A DNA stretch of 57,432 nt from Chloroflexota bacterium (GCA_024434115.1 QMIT01000017.1:1-57432), one strand, 5' to 3'. Shown: positions 9,236 to 19,631, counted from the first letter of the stretch. Notes: generated by a model not told the origin, from the sequence alone. Translations and numbers: made by a program.

Positions 9236-9588
9236 GCCGAAACATCCTCAGTAGGCAAGGATGGCAGGGTGTCAGGCCGCACCCGCTCAATGGCACTTTC
9301 CGAAATCCAATAGCCCTTCCACGGCCCAACCGCAATGAGTTTGTGCGGTGTACCCGCGTGCGGACGGCGCACATGGGTATAGATGGATATAGGGTCGCCG
9401 CGACACAGGTGGGCCACTGCTTGACCCGACAGTCGGTCAATGATGGGCGCGATATAGCCCGTCACCCTCATTTGGGTAGGGTGGGGTTCGAGGTTGTCGA
9501 CCTCGACCAACTCGCCATGACCGACAAACTTGAGTCGCCTGCCGTCTGAGGTGACGATGAGCAGTTCGATGTGATCCACGTGTTGCAT
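9232..9588 (-). CDS. Hypothetical phage protein
   Basis: 118 residues from the ATG at 9588, chosen because GGGAGG lies 8 bases upstream; a longer start at 9618 has no ribosome binding site. It is a soluble, beta-rich looking protein with no recognised domain. It lies between the candidate holin and the GT87-like gene and overlaps the latter by 4 bases, so it belongs to the same transcript. Confidence 0.6.
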   Translation of the reverse strand: MQHVDHIELLIVTSDGRRLKFVGHGELVEVDNLEPHPTQMRVTGYIAPIIDRLSGQAVAHLCRGDPISIYTHVRRPHAGTPHKLIAVGPWKGYWISESAIERVRPDTLPSLPTEDVSA

Positions 9589-9648
9589 GTCACCACCCTC
9601 CCGGTACTGGTCAGCCATGCGTGCCGTAAGTCGCGCCGTTGGGTGACT

Positions 9649-10158
9649 TCAACCCTGCGTTTGGGTCGAGTCATAGTTGAGCAGGTTGAATTCGACATCG
9701 GGCACGCCGTTGGTGAGTTTCACCCCATCGGCCACCAGTGCTCCCAAGAGGCGACTGAAATCCTCGCCCTTAATCACGCCGTTTTTGTGCAGCCAACGTA
9801 AGTATTTGGTGGCTTCTAGCCTTTGGATGAGCGGATCGGTGGGTTCATCCACCAGTGGCTGGAACTGCCGCAGACTGTCATTGATGAAGCGTCCGCCGAC
9901 TGTGTTCCAGACTGAACTGCGATCCAGTTGCAGGAGACGGCCTTTCAGCCACTTGCGCACTTCGGTTAAGGACAACAAACCCACCCCGACGAGGGCGAGC
10001 AGCAATAAGATCAGGGCGGCATAACCGACCACCACCACCCATCCAGCGAGTTCATCGGCGACGGCTTGGCCGGTGCCGTCCGCCGCTTGAGCTGGGAACG
10101 CTGGCACAAACAGCATCATCGCCAGCCCAAATAAAAAAATGAGATGTAAAGTACGCAT
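9649..10158 (-). CDS. Exported/membrane phage protein, possible holin
   Basis: 169 residues. There is a signal-peptide-like start (MRTLHLIFLFGLAMMLFVPA, cleavage likely after AQA near residue 25), one strong membrane segment at about 40-66 (VVVVGYAALILLLLALVG), and then a soluble C-terminal part of about 100 residues. GGAGG lies 10 bases upstream of the ATG. A small membrane protein downstream of the tail fibre gene suggests a holin or other lysis role, but there is no endolysin next to it. The long soluble tail is unusual for a holin, so this remains a guess. Confidence 0.55.
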   Translation of the reverse strand: MRTLHLIFLFGLAMMLFVPAFPAQAADGTGQAVADELAGWVVVVGYAALILLLLALVGVGLLSLTEVRKWLKGRLLQLDRSSVWNTVGGRFINDSLRQFQPLVDEPTDPLIQRLEATKYLRWLHKNGVIKGEDFSRLLGALVADGVKLTNGVPDVEFNLLNYDSTQTQG

Positions 10159-10163
10159 GTGAT

Positions 10164-10451
10164 TTAGGCCTCCTCAGCCAATTTTTGATGACTATTTGCC
10201 GCCTCGACGGACGGCGCTATCGCCTCGGGTGGAGGCAGTGGGGTTTTCACAACAGCAAACACCACGTCGGCAGTGAGGTGCGCTTGCGGGACTTCCAAGT
10301 TTTCGAGCAGCATGACCACATAACGACGCAGCTGCGCGATATGTCGGATCTGAAAACCCGCCGCCTCATATCGCTGAATCAGTGCCACATAGTCCTGCGC
10401 GAACTGGGCATTGGCCTCTTGTTCATTCATCTCAGCCAGTGGTTTACTCAT
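10164..10451 (-). CDS. Small hypothetical phage protein
   Basis: 95 residues, mostly helical in the first two thirds (EQEANAQFAQDYVALIQRYE), with no recognised domain. The start overlaps the upstream gene by 4 bases (CCATGA). The gap to the next gene is 5 bases. Its position after the tail fibre gene suggests a fibre-associated or chaperone role, without direct evidence. Confidence 0.6.
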   Translation of the reverse strand: MSKPLAEMNEQEANAQFAQDYVALIQRYEAAGFQIRHIAQLRRYVVMLLENLEVPQAHLTADVVFAVVKTPLPPPEAIAPSVEAANSHQKLAEEA

Positions 10452-10762
10452 GGTCGCACCCTCAAAAATGCCGCTAGAACTGTCGGTGTTAGTCCAGCCC
10501 GCAGGCCATTGTATTGGGTGATGGCATCCAGCAGCAGCGCACGGGTCAGGTAATCAAATTCGTTATCTTCCAGCACTGCATCCGTGATACCCGTCGTGGT
10601 GTTGGCATAATCAAGCGCGGTGGCCTCGGCAATCAAATCATCAATGCGGTCAAAGCCAATGCGCAAGGCTTCAATGGCTTGCACCAAGCGCCTTACGTAT
10701 TCCAGCTTTTTGTCCGTTTCGGTATGCGGTTGCCCTGCTAAGGGGCTAATTGGGTTTGCCAT
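10448..10762 (-). CDS. Small hypothetical phage protein
   Basis: 104 residues starting at the ATG at 10762, where AGGAGA stands 4 bases upstream. The open frame extends further back into the tail fibre gene, but that extension has no support. Predicted helical (RRLVQAIEALRIGFDRIDDLIAEA). It overlaps the following gene by 4 bases. No family recognised. Confidence 0.6.
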   Translation of the reverse strand: MANPISPLAGQPHTETDKKLEYVRRLVQAIEALRIGFDRIDDLIAEATALDYANTTTGITDAVLEDNEFDYLTRALLLDAITQYNGLRAGLTPTVLAAFLRVRP

Positions 10763-10770
10763 TGTATCTC

Positions 10771-13020
10771 CTAACCTGTGATGGTTGACTTGGTTACGTA
10801 ACTGCCACTTTCGCGCTGTTGGAAGAGCAAGTTGTCTCCGCTGCGAATAATGCGCCATGTGGTGTCTGCGTTGGGGTCGCCTAAGTAAAATGCGGATGCG
10901 GATGGAATATCCACTGAACTTCCAAAGTGGACGAGACCCGCCCCATTGCAATAAATCGCGTATCCGGTGGTCTGCTCAATCAAAAGGCCATAATTGTTGG
11001 TGGCTTTGGTTTGGTTTACGATATACACCCCATAGGAGTTGGTGATCGTGCCTGTGCCGGGTTTGACGACATCCCCAAAATAGCCTGCAATGGCATAGGT
11101 AATCGTGCCACCGTAGGCCGGCGACAAACCAACTTGTCCTGCCATACCCGCCAAAAATGCGACATTGAAGCTGCTTGACCCTGCAATCGTGGCCGTGAAG
11201 CGCACCCCATAGACACCATTGAGACTGGCGGTAGGTGTCACCGACCCCAGCATATCCACCAAATCCACATCTACATTCGTAGTGATGACAGGTGAGAGGT
11301 TGATACCCGTGATATTGGTGACGGCGGCGGTAATGGAGGCTGCATAATTTCCACTGGTCGCCGTTCCGTTCACAACGAGACGGTTGGTGGCTTGAAGGAA
11401 GGTAAAAGCACCTGTATTCGGGACTGTTCCGCCAATGGTAGGCGGTTGAGCGAGTGCTGCTGCAATTTCGCCACTCGTAATCGCCCCGACGGTAAAGGCC
11501 ACCCCCGCGCTCCCTTGTTTCACAACATACCCGCTGCCACCCGTTGCACTTAAATCCGCCCCCGTGCCACCCCGCGCCAATGCGAGTTGACCGCTGGTGA
11601 TTTTGGATGCCGCAAGGTTGGGAATATCCGCCGCCACCAGAGCGCGTACCGTAAAAGCAGCCCCCGCGTTTTCTTGCATCACGACTTGACTTGTGCCGCC
11701 TGTGGCTGATAAATCGGCGTTTGTGCCCCCACGTGCCAGAGCCAATTGCCCACTCGTGATTTTGCTGGCTGCTAGATTCGGAATATCCGCCACGACGAGT
11801 GCCCGAAAGGTCGGTGCGCCGCTTGACCCATCGGGTGAAGCAAATACAAGGTTTTGGGACTGACTATTCCAAGTGACGGCGAGTGTGCCGGAGGTAGTCA
11901 CGGGTGAGCCAGCAACCCCAAATTGAGCAGGCATGGATAAAGCCACGCTGGTGACCGTTCCACCACCCCCGCCTGTACCATCCAAGCGTAGCCACACGGC
12001 AGCGTCCGCCGTTGGGTCCACACACATATAGACGGCATTTTCGGGTGCACCCGCCGTAACGGACATGACCCACAGGGACAACACCCCAAAGGCATGGGGG
12101 GTTGAAGTTGCGTCATCAGTGGCAGTCGGCGGCGCAATTTGATCCCCCACACAGTGAACTTGGTAAGTGTTGAGGCCGTTGTAAAACAGAAAGCCTTGAA
12201 TGGTGGTGAGATCAAAACCACCACCCCCAAGCTGCGGCGGCACAATGGACGGCGGGGTGAAAAAGGGCAAAGCAGGCCGCACAATCGCCGAATCACCCCA
12301 TATGGTCTGGCCGTGATGCAGGCGCACATGACCCAAGACCAACGCCCCGGCAGGCACGGCAGTGGGCATCAGGCTTTCTTTTTCGACTTGATCGGTATCG
12401 TCAAAGTCTGTGCCGTCCACCGCGCCAAAGGTATCAGTATCAGGGTCATAATAGACCATGCAATAGCGGGCCAGATTCGCCGTTGCGGGGCGGTGACTGG
12501 TCATATCCAAGATGCCGCTGGTGTTGGGCAGATAGACGAGCCTACGACCGGACTGCAACCACCCGCCGATCAGATTCAGTCCTAAGCCCGTACCGGGGGT
12601 AATACGCAAGGGTGTCCAACGTTCGGGCGAGAGATACTTGTTGATCTCATGTTCGTATTGCAGCGGCAACATGCCTTTGTTTTGAAGCAGTCCTTCCATG
12701 TCAATCCAGACAATGTGCAGGTATTGACGTTCACCGGGGGGATAGGCCAGCTTGATTCTCGTTTCGGCCCAATCATTGTTGTAAGGAAGGCCGGCGTGAC
12801 TGTTGACCACCTGAAAGACATTTTTGCGCCCCCCATTGTCGGTATTGTAGGCATACAGCGCACCGGGGAACATGGCTTCAGCCAGAGGCACAATCACCAC
12901 GCCCGCCCCATTGCCAAGTTTGGCTTTTAATGGCTGTGTCCACCCAATCGCTTCATAGGTATTGGTCAAAGCACTCGCCAAATCATCCTCAAACTGCTGG
13001 AGGAATAGGTCAGTGGTCAT
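10771..13020 (-). CDS. Phage tail fibre / receptor-binding protein
   Basis: 749 residues. The N-terminal 300 residues form a globular, probably virion-attached part. A glycine run (GTGGGGGTVTSVAL) at about 350 leads into a fibre region with two 23-residue identical segments (411-433 and 464-486; ADIPNLAASKITSGQLALAR plus GGT), 53 residues apart. The C-terminal region is rich in Thr, Ser, Ala and Gly, as in fibre shafts and tips. The GGTVTSVAL and SGTLAVTW phrases are common in phage fibres. It probably binds the host surface. The start overlaps the upstream gene by 4 bases. Confidence 0.75.
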   Translation of the reverse strand: MTTDLFLQQFEDDLASALTNTYEAIGWTQPLKAKLGNGAGVVIVPLAEAMFPGALYAYNTDNGGRKNVFQVVNSHAGLPYNNDWAETRIKLAYPPGERQYLHIVWIDMEGLLQNKGMLPLQYEHEINKYLSPERWTPLRITPGTGLGLNLIGGWLQSGRRLVYLPNTSGILDMTSHRPATANLARYCMVYYDPDTDTFGAVDGTDFDDTDQVEKESLMPTAVPAGALVLGHVRLHHGQTIWGDSAIVRPALPFFTPPSIVPPQLGGGGFDLTTIQGFLFYNGLNTYQVHCVGDQIAPPTATDDATSTPHAFGVLSLWVMSVTAGAPENAVYMCVDPTADAAVWLRLDGTGGGGGTVTSVALSMPAQFGVAGSPVTTSGTLAVTWNSQSQNLVFASPDGSSGAPTFRALVVADIPNLAASKITSGQLALARGGTNADLSATGGTSQVVMQENAGAAFTVRALVAADIPNLAASKITSGQLALARGGTGADLSATGGSGYVVKQGSAGVAFTVGAITSGEIAAALAQPPTIGGTVPNTGAFTFLQATNRLVVNGTATSGNYAASITAAVTNITGINLSPVITTNVDVDLVDMLGSVTPTASLNGVYGVRFTATIAGSSSFNVAFLAGMAGQVGLSPAYGGTITYAIAGYFGDVVKPGTGTITNSYGVYIVNQTKATNNYGLLIEQTTGYAIYCNGAGLVHFGSSVDIPSASAFYLGDPNADTTWRIIRSGDNLLFQQRESGSYVTKSTITG

Positions 13021-16000
13021 ACGGCCTCCACTCCGATTAAGGGGAACGCCTCCAGTTGCAACTCATAATCGCCGTCTCTGTCCTCTAGGCTAATGCCCCG
13101 GTCGGGGGTAAAGCCGATACCATCATCACCCGCCAACCACGCCCGTGTACGGCCCGTCCAGCGCACAAAATCAAAATCGGCTGGCCCGCCACTGGCCCAA
13201 TTGTCGCCTGCGTCGGATGAATGCAGCCGCACCGGACTACCCCCGGCAACAGGCACCCCAATCAGCAGCATGACCCGTGAGTCCCCCGCGTAGGTTTCGA
13301 GGGACTCTGGCCCAACCGGGCGGTAGGTGACACCGGAAACCACCGGGGTGATGTCGGTAATGCTGCCCATGCTGTGATTCGGGCCGTCTAAGACGCCGCG
13401 CCATAAGGTCGCGCCCGACACCAACCCATTGGCTCCCCAGATGACGTGTAACGCGCCCGGTGAATTATTCGACGCGGTGGAGGTTAAGACGCGGTACGGC
13501 ACACGCACGAGATTAAATTCGACTCCCCCTGACGCTGCGGTAATGCCCGTGATGGTCGTCATGCTCCCGGTATACGTGGTGGTGTGGCGTAAGGCTTCGC
13601 CCGTCGTGGCAACGTGGTAGCCTAAGTTGTAATGATCCGGGTCATAACCGCCTTGTGTCGGACTGCCCCCCACCGTAACCGCGGTTCCAGTTGCGCCGTC
13701 GTTGGCGCTATACCACACCCCCGCCGCGACGCCTGAAATGGTCGTGTCAGCGGTAAAATCGTCGGCTACGAAGGTATCAAGCACGTAGTTGGGGTTTTGC
13801 ATGTTGATTTGTACATAGCGTGTATTGGCCCAATTCAGACTTGAAAAAGTGAGCTGTGACCATGTACTGGGAGTGACAGTCCGCTGATTGTTGCCCGTCG
13901 TGCCTGTTTGGGTCGAGCCGTTGGACTGATAGCCCGTGACGTTGACTGAAATCTCATCATCCGAACCGTCGAACACCACATTAATCCAAAATTCAAAGGC
14001 TTGCAGGGTAGTGGACTCGCCCAAATCAATGCGAATATTGGCGACGATGTTGGAGCCATCAGATACGCTGTGCAGGCCGTCACCCGTGCGCCCCCCTGCA
14101 CCGACTGTTCCCTGATTGACCGTATAAGCCGGGTCACTGCTGCTATCAAAGGTCAACACCACGTCACCGCTGACCGTTGAGGCCGCCACGCCAAACACCC
14201 CCACCCCGGTACTGACACCGCCCACTTCACGCAAGAGATTAAAGCCCACAAACGGGTTTTGCCGTTGGGTCACTTCGGGCGCAGCGGCGAGAAAGTTGGC
14301 GACGCTATACAGCGAATCGTCGGTCAGTATCCAGCCGCGCAGCGCCCCACGCCGTCTGTCAGTGGTGAAACGAGGGGAGCGACGGTCAAAAGCTAAGGAC
14401 ATGATGGCTTCACCTGCTGGGGGATACCAGAAGGGCAGGAACGACGGCACTGCCGGGTTATACGCTACCCCGACGGCGTTTGGACTCCATGCAAACAGCA
14501 CCCCCGAAATTTGTTCTTCTTCCGTCACCAGCGGGGTACTGACCGGGGGCAGGCCCAAAAGATTGTCATAGGGAATTTCAATCGTCCCCGTGATGTCATC
14601 AATGGACGGAAACTGAACGGTGGTCGGATCGGTTTCATTGTCCAGCGTGGTTGGCATAGCTTGACCGGGCGCGTAGTTGCCGTTGGTTTCAGGGACGAGG
14701 TTCAGCGCCGCGTCCTTTGTGCCGTCTTCATTCCATTGGATAGAAATATCTTCTACCACACACCGCGCCGCATACGCCACGCCTTCGGGCCAGTGATCCG
14801 CGTCTACGTCAAGTTCTACCCAGTACATCTCTGCCGGGGCGGTCAGCAGCGCATTGACGGCATTCGAGCGCGTCAATTGAATGGGGATACGTGGGTAGGG
14901 ATTGTTGACCATCGCGTGATAGTTGGCGGTTAATAAATCCAGATGGTCAGGGTGGGCCACCCATTGATCGGGCATCTGTTCGGTGCGCCCGCCTTGCCCC
15001 GGCACTTCACCGGGGGCATAAGATTTGAGGCCCGTGCGCTGTCCGGTAATCACGTTGTATTGAAAGGCAAAGCCCTGTGTCTGGCCCACTTCAGGGAATT
15101 GACGGCGTTCCATGTCGGGGATCACCAGCAAATCGCAGGTCGTACTACTCACCGATAACGTCACCCGCTCGGTCAATAAATTCCGCTCGGTGTTATTCAT
15201 GAGGGACGGCTGGCGGCGGAGATACAACGTGCCGTCGCTGGCCTGTCCGAGTTCAGCACTCACAAATGAGCCGAGACGGTTGATGGTGGTATACCAGTCC
15301 CCCGGATCGTTGGCCCATGTGTTCATGGTGACTTCGACAAAACTCTGGGCGTCGTAGTCAAACAGTTGCAGCAGGGATGTATGCCAATAAAGTAGATAAA
15401 ACAGATAAAAATTAAAATGACATAAGGTCGGGCTGACTTCCTGCCAGTTGGTGGGGTTGGCGGTAGCCGTCAGCACTTGGCTAAAGCCGCGAATCTGCTC
15501 CAGACGGTGCAGGGCTTGCATGACCTCGACGCGATAGACGGGTACACCGGAGTCCCCGCCGCCGGATACGGATTCAATCCAGCCGACGAGCTGCGTGCAG
15601 GCACTGTCGAGGGTCGCCCCGCCTTCAAAATACAGCTCCTCCCAGAGCATGACCATTGTGCCCGCTTGCAGGGCGGTGTCATTTAAATCCGCCCCGATGA
15701 CTTCCAGCGACAGACGGCGGCCCTGTTTCGTCGTGCGGCCACTCAGGACTTTCACCGAGTAGGGCGGGTTGCTGGCAAAGTCATGGGCAAAGACCCACCG
15801 GGTCGCGCTGGCTTGCCCGCCGTTGTCACTGACCGCCACACACGCGACTTCATGTACCCCCGCCGGGAAACTGACCGTATGCGGGCCTACGCCTGTCGCC
15901 GTCGAAGGGGTTCCGTTTTGGAACGCCCAATCACAATCGGCTGTGCCAATGACCTCAAACCACTGGGGATCGGCTTCAAAATCAAATGAGATGCTACTGC

Positions 16001-16523
16001 CGGACATACGCCCGCGCCGATGGTTGCCCATCAGGATATAGCCGGGAATCTCGCCGCCGAGTTCGTTTTGGTCGGTATAGGCATCGTCATAGTCTTTGGT
16101 GAACACCCCGCCACTGATACGTGGGAAGATGCTCCACAGGTTGTAATCCTGTACGATGGTGATATACGCATCATTCGCAAGTGGTCGTAGGGTGGGCAGG
16201 GCCAGCAACCCCGGATCACCCGATGACATCTCGGCAATGGGCAGAACCGTCGCGGTGGGATTCTCACGTACCCGATAGACCCCAATATCCCGCGCCCCTG
16301 CTGTCGTACCAATCCAAACTGTCATGCCTTTCCGCACATACGTCAACCAATCCACCGACGTGTTATCTACGGTGAGTTGGGTGACGGGGTTGGTAAAGGT
16401 CGTCTGGTTCACCCGTGCGGTGCCAACGGTGGTAGACGGCGCAACACTCAGCCACGCATTCGAGAATTGGCCTTCACTGCGGAAAGCCGTGAGTTCACCA
16501 CTGGTCAGGGCTTGGGATGGCAT
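13017..16523 (-). CDS. Large tail-tip / baseplate structural protein with carbohydrate-binding-like modules
   Basis: 1168 residues. The N-terminal half has a tail-associated character, with a PKD-like segment near 200 (VHEVACVAVSDNGGQASATR). A discoidin-like beta-sandwich is plausible at about 860-920 (LGESTTLQAFEFWINVVF). The length and place between the tape measure/distal tail genes and the fibre gene fit a tail-tip or hub protein that carries host-binding modules. No catalytic motif was seen. The start overlaps the previous stop (TAATG). Confidence 0.65.
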   Translation of the reverse strand: MPSQALTSGELTAFRSEGQFSNAWLSVAPSTTVGTARVNQTTFTNPVTQLTVDNTSVDWLTYVRKGMTVWIGTTAGARDIGVYRVRENPTATVLPIAEMSSGDPGLLALPTLRPLANDAYITIVQDYNLWSIFPRISGGVFTKDYDDAYTDQNELGGEIPGYILMGNHRRGRMSGSSISFDFEADPQWFEVIGTADCDWAFQNGTPSTATGVGPHTVSFPAGVHEVACVAVSDNGGQASATRWVFAHDFASNPPYSVKVLSGRTTKQGRRLSLEVIGADLNDTALQAGTMVMLWEELYFEGGATLDSACTQLVGWIESVSGGGDSGVPVYRVEVMQALHRLEQIRGFSQVLTATANPTNWQEVSPTLCHFNFYLFYLLYWHTSLLQLFDYDAQSFVEVTMNTWANDPGDWYTTINRLGSFVSAELGQASDGTLYLRRQPSLMNNTERNLLTERVTLSVSSTTCDLLVIPDMERRQFPEVGQTQGFAFQYNVITGQRTGLKSYAPGEVPGQGGRTEQMPDQWVAHPDHLDLLTANYHAMVNNPYPRIPIQLTRSNAVNALLTAPAEMYWVELDVDADHWPEGVAYAARCVVEDISIQWNEDGTKDAALNLVPETNGNYAPGQAMPTTLDNETDPTTVQFPSIDDITGTIEIPYDNLLGLPPVSTPLVTEEEQISGVLFAWSPNAVGVAYNPAVPSFLPFWYPPAGEAIMSLAFDRRSPRFTTDRRRGALRGWILTDDSLYSVANFLAAAPEVTQRQNPFVGFNLLREVGGVSTGVGVFGVAASTVSGDVVLTFDSSSDPAYTVNQGTVGAGGRTGDGLHSVSDGSNIVANIRIDLGESTTLQAFEFWINVVFDGSDDEISVNVTGYQSNGSTQTGTTGNNQRTVTPSTWSQLTFSSLNWANTRYVQINMQNPNYVLDTFVADDFTADTTISGVAAGVWYSANDGATGTAVTVGGSPTQGGYDPDHYNLGYHVATTGEALRHTTTYTGSMTTITGITAASGGVEFNLVRVPYRVLTSTASNNSPGALHVIWGANGLVSGATLWRGVLDGPNHSMGSITDITPVVSGVTYRPVGPESLETYAGDSRVMLLIGVPVAGGSPVRLHSSDAGDNWASGGPADFDFVRWTGRTRAWLAGDDGIGFTPDRGISLEDRDGDYELQLEAFPLIGVEAV

Positions 16524-16975
16524 TAGGGAATCACCACCCCGCGTCGGAACCGCAACTTAATCTCCATCCAGCCTGTCGGTGTCCACTGCATATGTTCGCC
16601 CTCAATCGGGTGCAGCAGAATGGCCGTGAAATAAATGGGGGTGGCTTGGGGGTCGTAAGCCATGACGGTGACCGGGCCGTTGTGGGGGAAAGTCGTCTTG
16701 ACATAGGCCAACATGTCGTTTGTCCAAAAGCCAAAGACCGGATCCCAAAAAAGTGGGCCGTCGCCAACTTCCTGTTGATTGGCATCCATGCGGTAACGGC
16801 TATACCGGGGCGAGACCATGCCTAAATTGTAATCTGGCCCACTCCACGCGGGTGCACCCGTGCCTTGATCGGTTTGCAGGGGGAATAACCGAATGCGGGT
16901 TTCATTCGTGGTCATATAACTGACGGTGCGAATACCCGGCGCAAGGCGATGATCGGTGAGGCGTAGAATGGGCAT
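16523..16975 (-). CDS. Probable distal tail protein
   Basis: 150 residues, beta-rich with many aromatic residues (YNLGMVSPRYSRYRMDANQQ, PLFWDPVFGFWTNDM). It lies directly after the tape measure gene, where siphoviruses encode the distal tail protein. GGAG lies 9 bases upstream of the start. The assignment rests on position and size, not on a recognised motif. Confidence 0.5.
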   Translation of the reverse strand: MPILRLTDHRLAPGIRTVSYMTTNETRIRLFPLQTDQGTGAPAWSGPDYNLGMVSPRYSRYRMDANQQEVGDGPLFWDPVFGFWTNDMLAYVKTTFPHNGPVTVMAYDPQATPIYFTAILLHPIEGEHMQWTPTGWMEIKLRFRRGVVIP

Positions 16976-16976
16976 C

Positions 16977-19631
16977 TTATCTTGCTCCTGTATTCGTCCG
17001 CGAACGCTGGACGGCGGTCACGACGGTTTGCGCGATCTGCCGATTTTGGCGTTCGACCCGTGCAATATCCTCGGCTTGGGCAAACCGTCCAATGTTCTGC
17101 TGCCCAATCGCCACCGTGACGGCGATACCCGCCCCGCCTGTGCGTAGCCCACCAATGGCTGCCCCCGCTCCCACAGGGAGAGGCGTGATGGTATTGCCGA
17201 GTACCCCCAACCCACCCCGTAATGGAATGACGAGGCCATTCAGCAGTTCTTGAGTGAGTTGCTGCATATGGGTACGCAGTTGGGTGATGCGCTCCTGATA
17301 GCCCTGTGCTTCGATTTGGCGCTGGTCGTTTTGGTGTTGACGGGCGCGGTTGTTTTGATAATCCGCCAGTTGTTTTTCCAGCAGCTGGGATTGAATCAGC
17401 CGTCGTTGTCCACTCTCACGCTCGACCCGGATACGTTCATTGGCATTCTGACGAATCTCACGGATTTGTTCACGCAGGGCCGTCTCTTGTTCTTTGGAAC
17501 GCAGGTCGTTGTCCTCTTTGGCCCGATTCAGTTCCTTCTCCCCTTGCCGCTCAATACGGAGATAGGACTTCACATCCCGATCCTCTTCGGCTTGGCGTAG
17601 GTCTTCGGCTAAGTCCTCTTCCCGACGGCGCTGTTGGAGATCAAAGTCGGCTTGGGTTTTGGCTTTGGCCGCTTCGTGTTTTTGCAGGGCCTCAAGTTCG
17701 CTGGTATGGGCTTCCTGCTGCAAGGCAACGACTTTGTTGTTACGGGCTTGGACGGCTTCGGCTTCTTTGGCCGCTTCAATTTGGGAGCGAAAACCCGCAA
17801 TGACAGCAGCTTCGGCATCGGCTTGGCGCTGTTTTTCAAGCTGTTGGGCGCGGGCCGCTTCCAGTTGTTGAATGGACTGGGAGGTTTTCGCGGCATCGTC
17901 GAGTAAGGCTTGGGCACGTTTGGTTTCGGCTTCAGCGGCCTCCTCGGTGGCGCTGGTGGTTGCCACAATTGCGGCTTGGCGCTCTTCTTCGGCTGTCTGG
18001 CCGTCAAACATGACGTCAAAGAAGTCGCGTAATGTTGGAATGAGTTCGTTGACGGTACGCTGACTGGTGGCTGTAATTACTGCTTGGTCGTTGTAGACCT
18101 GCTTTAGTTCCTCGTTATTCCTCTTTTGCTCAGTCAGCTTTTGATTGATGATGTCGAGATTGTCTTGGACGGCTGTGGGTATCTCAACGCCGTAAATCTG
18201 CGCCACTTGAGCCGCAATCTGCGCTTGTTCTACGGTACTTTTGTTATCCTTGCCACCCAGTTCCTGAAACTTCTGATCAAATATATTGCCTGTGTACCCC
18301 GCATCTAAAAAGGCCTGTTGGATTTCCAGCGCAACGTCGTTGGCAAAATTGGGCAGAGTTTCATCTATATCTCTATTTGCACCCTCAAGCGCTCTTCTGC
18401 CTGCCTCTAGTTGTTCTTTGGTGCCATTTTCAATTAACTCGCGGCGCTTTTGTTCAAAATCCAACTGCTGAAAGAAGACCTCGCGGTCAGCATCAGCCGC
18501 AATCGCTAGTTGGATCAATGGGCTATTCAGCGCTTCGAGTTTTTGGCGAGCCGTCTCTAAATTCTTTTGGAGTTCGGGCAGTTTACTTTCGAGAACATCG
18601 GCGTCATATCCAGCTAAATCTAGCGCACCCGTGAGGGCATCGGAAATAATCCCCACATCACCGATGAGTTTGTCACCCACTTCTTTAGAGCCAGCGATTG
18701 CTGCTTCCGATTTGCTGACCTGTTGTTCGTAAAGAGCAATTAAATCCTCTTGACTGCGTATCTCGGCAGCAATTTGTTCTTGGGTTTGCCCGGAGATTTG
18801 TTTGCGGTATTCCAGCAGTTCGCGTTCGCGGTCAAAGCTGTCGGCTAAGTCACGAAATGGCCCAGTCGCGTCATTGGCTTTATCTCTAAGGACTGAGACG
18901 AGGGGGCCAAGTGCTACAATCGCCACACCCAAAGCACCCATTGCGGCTGCCGAGGCTAGACTACCCGGCTTCAGTTCAGTCACTGATTCACGTAGGCGAC
19001 CAATGGCCTCAATCGAGCCAGTAACCTCAGAAACTCCGCGTAAAGACTGGGCGGCAATACTACTTTGATCTAACCCAAAGAAGCTGGCTGCTCCCGTGAG
19101 TCCAATCAATGGCCGTTCAAATTGACCGATTCTGTCTGCGCCACTGATGGCACGCGGGGCACTACCGCGTGGAGTTGTGCCTGTTGAGCCTACCACCCCC
19201 GCCGTCTCAGACGTGGCTTGCAAACTCTTATTCAGTAATTCAGCCTGTGCCGCGCCGTCTTGCAGGGCCAGTGGAATTTGTTGCAGGTATTCGACGGCCT
19301 CAATAATCTCGCTTTGGGTATCTTGCAGGCGGTCATTCAAACGATCAAACTGTGACGACTCCGTACCCACCGCGGCGATGGCTTGCGATAGAGTGTCCGC
19401 GCGGCGCGTGGCGGATTGCAGCGTGGCGGCGGTTTCGTCAATGAGGTCATTGGTGATGTCAAGAATGCCCGCGTCTTTGGCTAGGCGACCCAACCCACCG
19501 GCTTGAGCGAACTTCTCCACCTCAGCGCGTGCCGCCGCGACGAGTCGCTGGATGGCGGCCACACTCTGCTGACCACGTTCGGTGTCGGCAATGACACTTA
19601 TTCTGACTTCAGGATTCAGATCATCACTCAT
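16977..19631 (-). CDS. Phage tape measure protein
   Basis: 884 residues from the ATG at 19631, which overlaps the stop of the frameshift product (TGATG). A GTG three codons earlier is also possible. The chain is almost all helical, with a hydrophobic segment near 230-250 (AAAMGALGVAIVALGPLVSV), a long Glu/Arg/Gln-rich coiled coil from about 575 to 790, and a Gly-rich C-terminal part. By the usual rule of about 0.15 nm per residue, the tail would be roughly 130 nm long, so a siphovirus-like flexible tail is inferred. It is the longest helical gene in the module and lies right after the tail chaperones, as expected. Confidence 0.88.
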   Translation of the reverse strand: MSDDLNPEVRISVIADTERGQQSVAAIQRLVAAARAEVEKFAQAGGLGRLAKDAGILDITNDLIDETAATLQSATRRADTLSQAIAAVGTESSQFDRLNDRLQDTQSEIIEAVEYLQQIPLALQDGAAQAELLNKSLQATSETAGVVGSTGTTPRGSAPRAISGADRIGQFERPLIGLTGAASFFGLDQSSIAAQSLRGVSEVTGSIEAIGRLRESVTELKPGSLASAAAMGALGVAIVALGPLVSVLRDKANDATGPFRDLADSFDRERELLEYRKQISGQTQEQIAAEIRSQEDLIALYEQQVSKSEAAIAGSKEVGDKLIGDVGIISDALTGALDLAGYDADVLESKLPELQKNLETARQKLEALNSPLIQLAIAADADREVFFQQLDFEQKRRELIENGTKEQLEAGRRALEGANRDIDETLPNFANDVALEIQQAFLDAGYTGNIFDQKFQELGGKDNKSTVEQAQIAAQVAQIYGVEIPTAVQDNLDIINQKLTEQKRNNEELKQVYNDQAVITATSQRTVNELIPTLRDFFDVMFDGQTAEEERQAAIVATTSATEEAAEAETKRAQALLDDAAKTSQSIQQLEAARAQQLEKQRQADAEAAVIAGFRSQIEAAKEAEAVQARNNKVVALQQEAHTSELEALQKHEAAKAKTQADFDLQQRRREEDLAEDLRQAEEDRDVKSYLRIERQGEKELNRAKEDNDLRSKEQETALREQIREIRQNANERIRVERESGQRRLIQSQLLEKQLADYQNNRARQHQNDQRQIEAQGYQERITQLRTHMQQLTQELLNGLVIPLRGGLGVLGNTITPLPVGAGAAIGGLRTGGAGIAVTVAIGQQNIGRFAQAEDIARVERQNRQIAQTVVTAVQRSRTNTGAR

